Below, one piece after another: positions 6,414 through 7,499 of a stretch of 7,499 bases of DNA; within the stretch, counting starts at the first letter, position 1; the number at the start of each line of letters is the position of its first letter. The DNA lies in contig JAEZDS010000219.1 of the NCBI GenBank assembly GCA_023433205.1, positions 1 to 7,499 on the forward strand, in the 5' to 3' direction. Position numbers and translations under genes: made by a program. The notes below the pieces were generated by a model. That model was not told the DNA's origin, searched no databases, and worked only from the letters and a program-made list of their open reading frames with translations. Source of the DNA: Bacteroidota bacterium. GTDB lineage: Bacteria; Bacteroidota; Bacteroidia; B-17B0; Aurantibacillaceae.

Positions 6414-6815
6414 GTGGAGAAATTTAAGGTATCTGTAAAATTGCATTGTACCGCCAAAGAGGTCTTTACGGGCTGGTTAAATGACAATATGCACTCAGAA
6501 TTTACAGGTGGCGGGAAAGCTAAGACAAGTCCCAGCGAAGGAGGGACATTTTCGGCGCTTGATGGTTACATAACCGGCAAAAACATTGAGATCTTTCCTT
6601 ACAAAAAGATCATCCAGAAGTGGCGAACCAGCGATTTTTCTCAGGATGACGAAGATTCAAATCTGGAACTGTTTTTCACCTTCAGGGAAGATCACACGCT
6701 TGTAACAGTTACTCACACTAACATTCCCGAGGGAATGGGAGAGCAGTATAAAAGGCTGTGGAAGGAACAATACTTCTCCAACATGAAGAAGCACTTCGAC
6801 GCCAAAACCGCCTGA
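6414..6815 (+). CDS. SRPBCC / AHSA1-like domain protein
   Basis: A 133-residue single-domain protein with the START/Bet v1-like (SRPBCC, AHSA1-type) pattern. The N-terminal strand EKFKVSVKLHCTAKEVFTGW (2-21) is followed by the conserved HSEFTGGGKAKTSPSEGG (27-44), then FSALDGYITGKNIEIFPYKK (46-65), IIQKWRTSDF (66-75), the strand LVTVTHTNIP (96-105) and a C-terminal helix carrying WKEQYF (116-121). There is no signal peptide, so it is cytoplasmic. The fold makes a deep hydrophobic pocket. Some relatives activate Hsp90 and others bind lipids or small hydrophobic molecules; the ligand here cannot be told. The GTG start is supported by AAGGA 8 nt upstream and a 5-bp gap to the dxs stop, so it is probably co-transcribed with dxs. 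A link to isoprenoid metabolism is only suggested by position. Confidence 0.88.
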   Translation: MEKFKVSVKLHCTAKEVFTGWLNDNMHSEFTGGGKAKTSPSEGGTFSALDGYITGKNIEIFPYKKIIQKWRTSDFSQDDEDSNLELFFTFREDHTLVTVTHTNIPEGMGEQYKRLWKEQYFSNMKKHFDAKTA

Positions 6816-6969
6816 AGCAGTGAGGTACACACAGGCCTGACCATGACTTTCAGCAAGTTCAGTGCCTGCAACCCTTGCAATCAGCTGTTCACAGTGCCAG
6901 GTGGGAAAAAAGGAAATATGCGGTACTTATTCATTTTTTGCATTTGGCACTTTTACCTAAACTAGCAGC

Positions 6970-7116
6970 GTGGAAGATCAGCTACCTGTAAAAAAACGCA
7001 AACCAATAAAACTCTGGTTAAAGAGACTGGGGCTGGCAGGGTTTTTGTTTTTTCTCATAAAAGGCCTCGTATGGATTGGGGTTTTTGTTTTTGTAGGCAA
7101 AAGTTGTGCGTGGTGA
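6970..7116 (+). CDS. Small single-span membrane protein (48 residues)
   Basis: GTG at 6970 opens a 48-residue frame ending at TGA 7114-7116. An in-frame TAA at 6958-6960 excludes a start further upstream, apart from the four codons between. The N-terminus is basic (VKKRKPIKLWLKRLG, 7-21), followed by one hydrophobic segment (LAGFLFFLIKGLVWIGVFVFV, 22-42, read in two parts around Lys31), and it ends GKSCAW. By the positive-inside rule the N-terminus should be cytoplasmic. The basic-then-LAGFLFFLIKGL pattern resembles small uncharacterised membrane proteins I recall from Bacteroidota genomes, but I cannot verify this. There is no convincing ribosome-binding site or exact -7 box upstream. It sits 119 bp before kup on the same strand. 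Function is unknown; the coding call rests on the coherent membrane topology and the bounded frame. Confidence 0.62.
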   Translation: MEDQLPVKKRKPIKLWLKRLGLAGFLFFLIKGLVWIGVFVFVGKSCAW

Positions 7117-7235
7117 AGTACAAATAACCTGGCTCTGGCATTGTTTTTTGTGTGGGGTATGTTCAGGACCATTAAATTCGTGCAGTATTTTAAAGCTGTT
7201 ATTGTAGAACCACAAATAATAACAGGCGTAAAACT

Positions 7236-7499
7236 ATGACAAGTCAACATCAAGGCCTGAGCCGCTTAAGCTGGGCAGGCATGCTGGTTACTCTCGGTAT
7301 TATTTACGGTGATATCGGCACATCCCCGCTATATGTGATGAGTGCCATCATGGGAGATACTCCTATTGACGCCCGTCTTGTGAAAGGTGCTGTTTCAGCG
7401 GTGTTCTGGACATTAACACTTCAAACAACTTTAAAATATGTAGTACTTACGCTTAGGGCCGACAATAACGGGGAGGGAGGTATCTTCTCACTTTTCACC
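7236..7499 (+). CDS. kup: KUP-family potassium uptake transporter, N-terminal part, truncated by the window edge
   Basis: ATG at 7236 opens 88 codons to the right edge. After a short polar N-terminus comes LSWAGMLVTLGIIYGDIGTS (8-27), then PLYVMSAIMG. The GxxYGDIGTSPLYV sequence is the signature of KUP/HAK/KT potassium transporters in their first membrane span. The second span region FWTLTLQTTLKYVVLTLRAD (57-76) leads to NNGEGGIFSLFT (77-88), also strongly conserved in the family. The protein imports K+ across the inner membrane, probably with H+. Full family members have about 12 spans and 600 or more residues; only the first two spans are in view. The start is the first ATG consistent with the family N-terminus. 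A weak AGG near 7224-7226 lies upstream, and I see no convincing promoter box close to the start. Confidence 0.96.
   Translation, partial: MTSQHQGLSRLSWAGMLVTLGIIYGDIGTSPLYVMSAIMGDTPIDARLVKGAVSAVFWTLTLQTTLKYVVLTLRADNNGEGGIFSLFT

Noticed and set aside
6854..6876. TGCAA-CCC-TTGCA inverted repeat as a terminator after the SRPBCC gene
   Set aside because: The stem is only 5 bp and no T run follows; not enough to call a terminator.
6843..6965. 40-codon plus-strand frame in the gap after the SRPBCC gene
   Set aside because: It has an ATG and a somewhat hydrophobic end but no ribosome-binding site, no promoter box and no recognisable pattern; chance is adequate.
7147..7180. TTTG (7147-7150) with TAAATTCG (7173-7180) as a kup promoter
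   Set aside because: The -7 candidate has one mismatch and the spacer is 22 nt rather than about 19; too weak to report as a feature.
6978..7253. Minus-strand frames opposite the small membrane protein and kup start
   Set aside because: The products are rich in Lys, Asn and Thr with no coherent feature, and they overlap the start of kup and the better-supported plus-strand membrane protein.

Overview
The window looks like chromosomal DNA from a member of the Bacteroidota. The evidence is agreement between independent signs: exact Bacteroidota-type -7 promoter boxes (TAnnTTTG) directly in front of genes, near absence of Shine-Dalgarno sequences, a DUF7948/SBBP-type secreted protein, a TPR plus PD40-propeller plus carboxypeptidase-regulatory-like envelope protein, and a short single-haem lipoprotein-like cytochrome. 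Nothing in the sequence narrows this to a genus. I see no insertion sequence, phage gene, CRISPR array, rRNA or tRNA.

Layout. On the left, a gene on the minus strand runs off the edge (1-877). It encodes the N-terminus of a large exported protein and was found by reading the reverse strand, because it is open at the window edge. It is divergent from der (952-2256), the ribosome-assembly GTPase, across a 74-bp shared promoter region. der ends tail-to-tail against a minus-strand cytochrome c-like gene (2257-2649), with no base between the two stop codons. That gene is in turn divergent from an exported TPR/propeller protein (2734-4350). A 102-bp gap leads to dxs (4453-6408), first enzyme of the MEP isoprenoid pathway. 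dxs is followed after 5 bp by a small SRPBCC/AHSA1-like protein (6414-6815), which makes a probable two-gene operon. A 154-bp gap with no convincing gene precedes a 48-residue single-span membrane protein starting with GTG (6970-7116). After a further 119 bp the potassium transporter gene kup begins (7236) and runs off the right edge.

How the genes relate. This is mostly a housekeeping neighbourhood (ribosome assembly, isoprenoid synthesis, potassium uptake) interspersed with envelope and secreted proteins typical of the phylum. Apart from dxs and its follower, most genes appear to have their own promoters.

The most notable pattern is regulatory. Three genes (the minus-strand exported protein, der, dxs) have an exact TAnnTTTG box ending only 3 to 8 nt before the start codon, and a fourth (the cytochrome) has a one-mismatch box 6 nt before its start. 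If these are the real promoters, the mRNAs are leaderless or nearly so. I found no strong candidate for a wholly new multi-gene system. The items most worth checking are the leaderless-promoter series, the zero-gap stop/stop junction, the propeller protein without an OmpA domain, and the unannotated 48-residue membrane protein.
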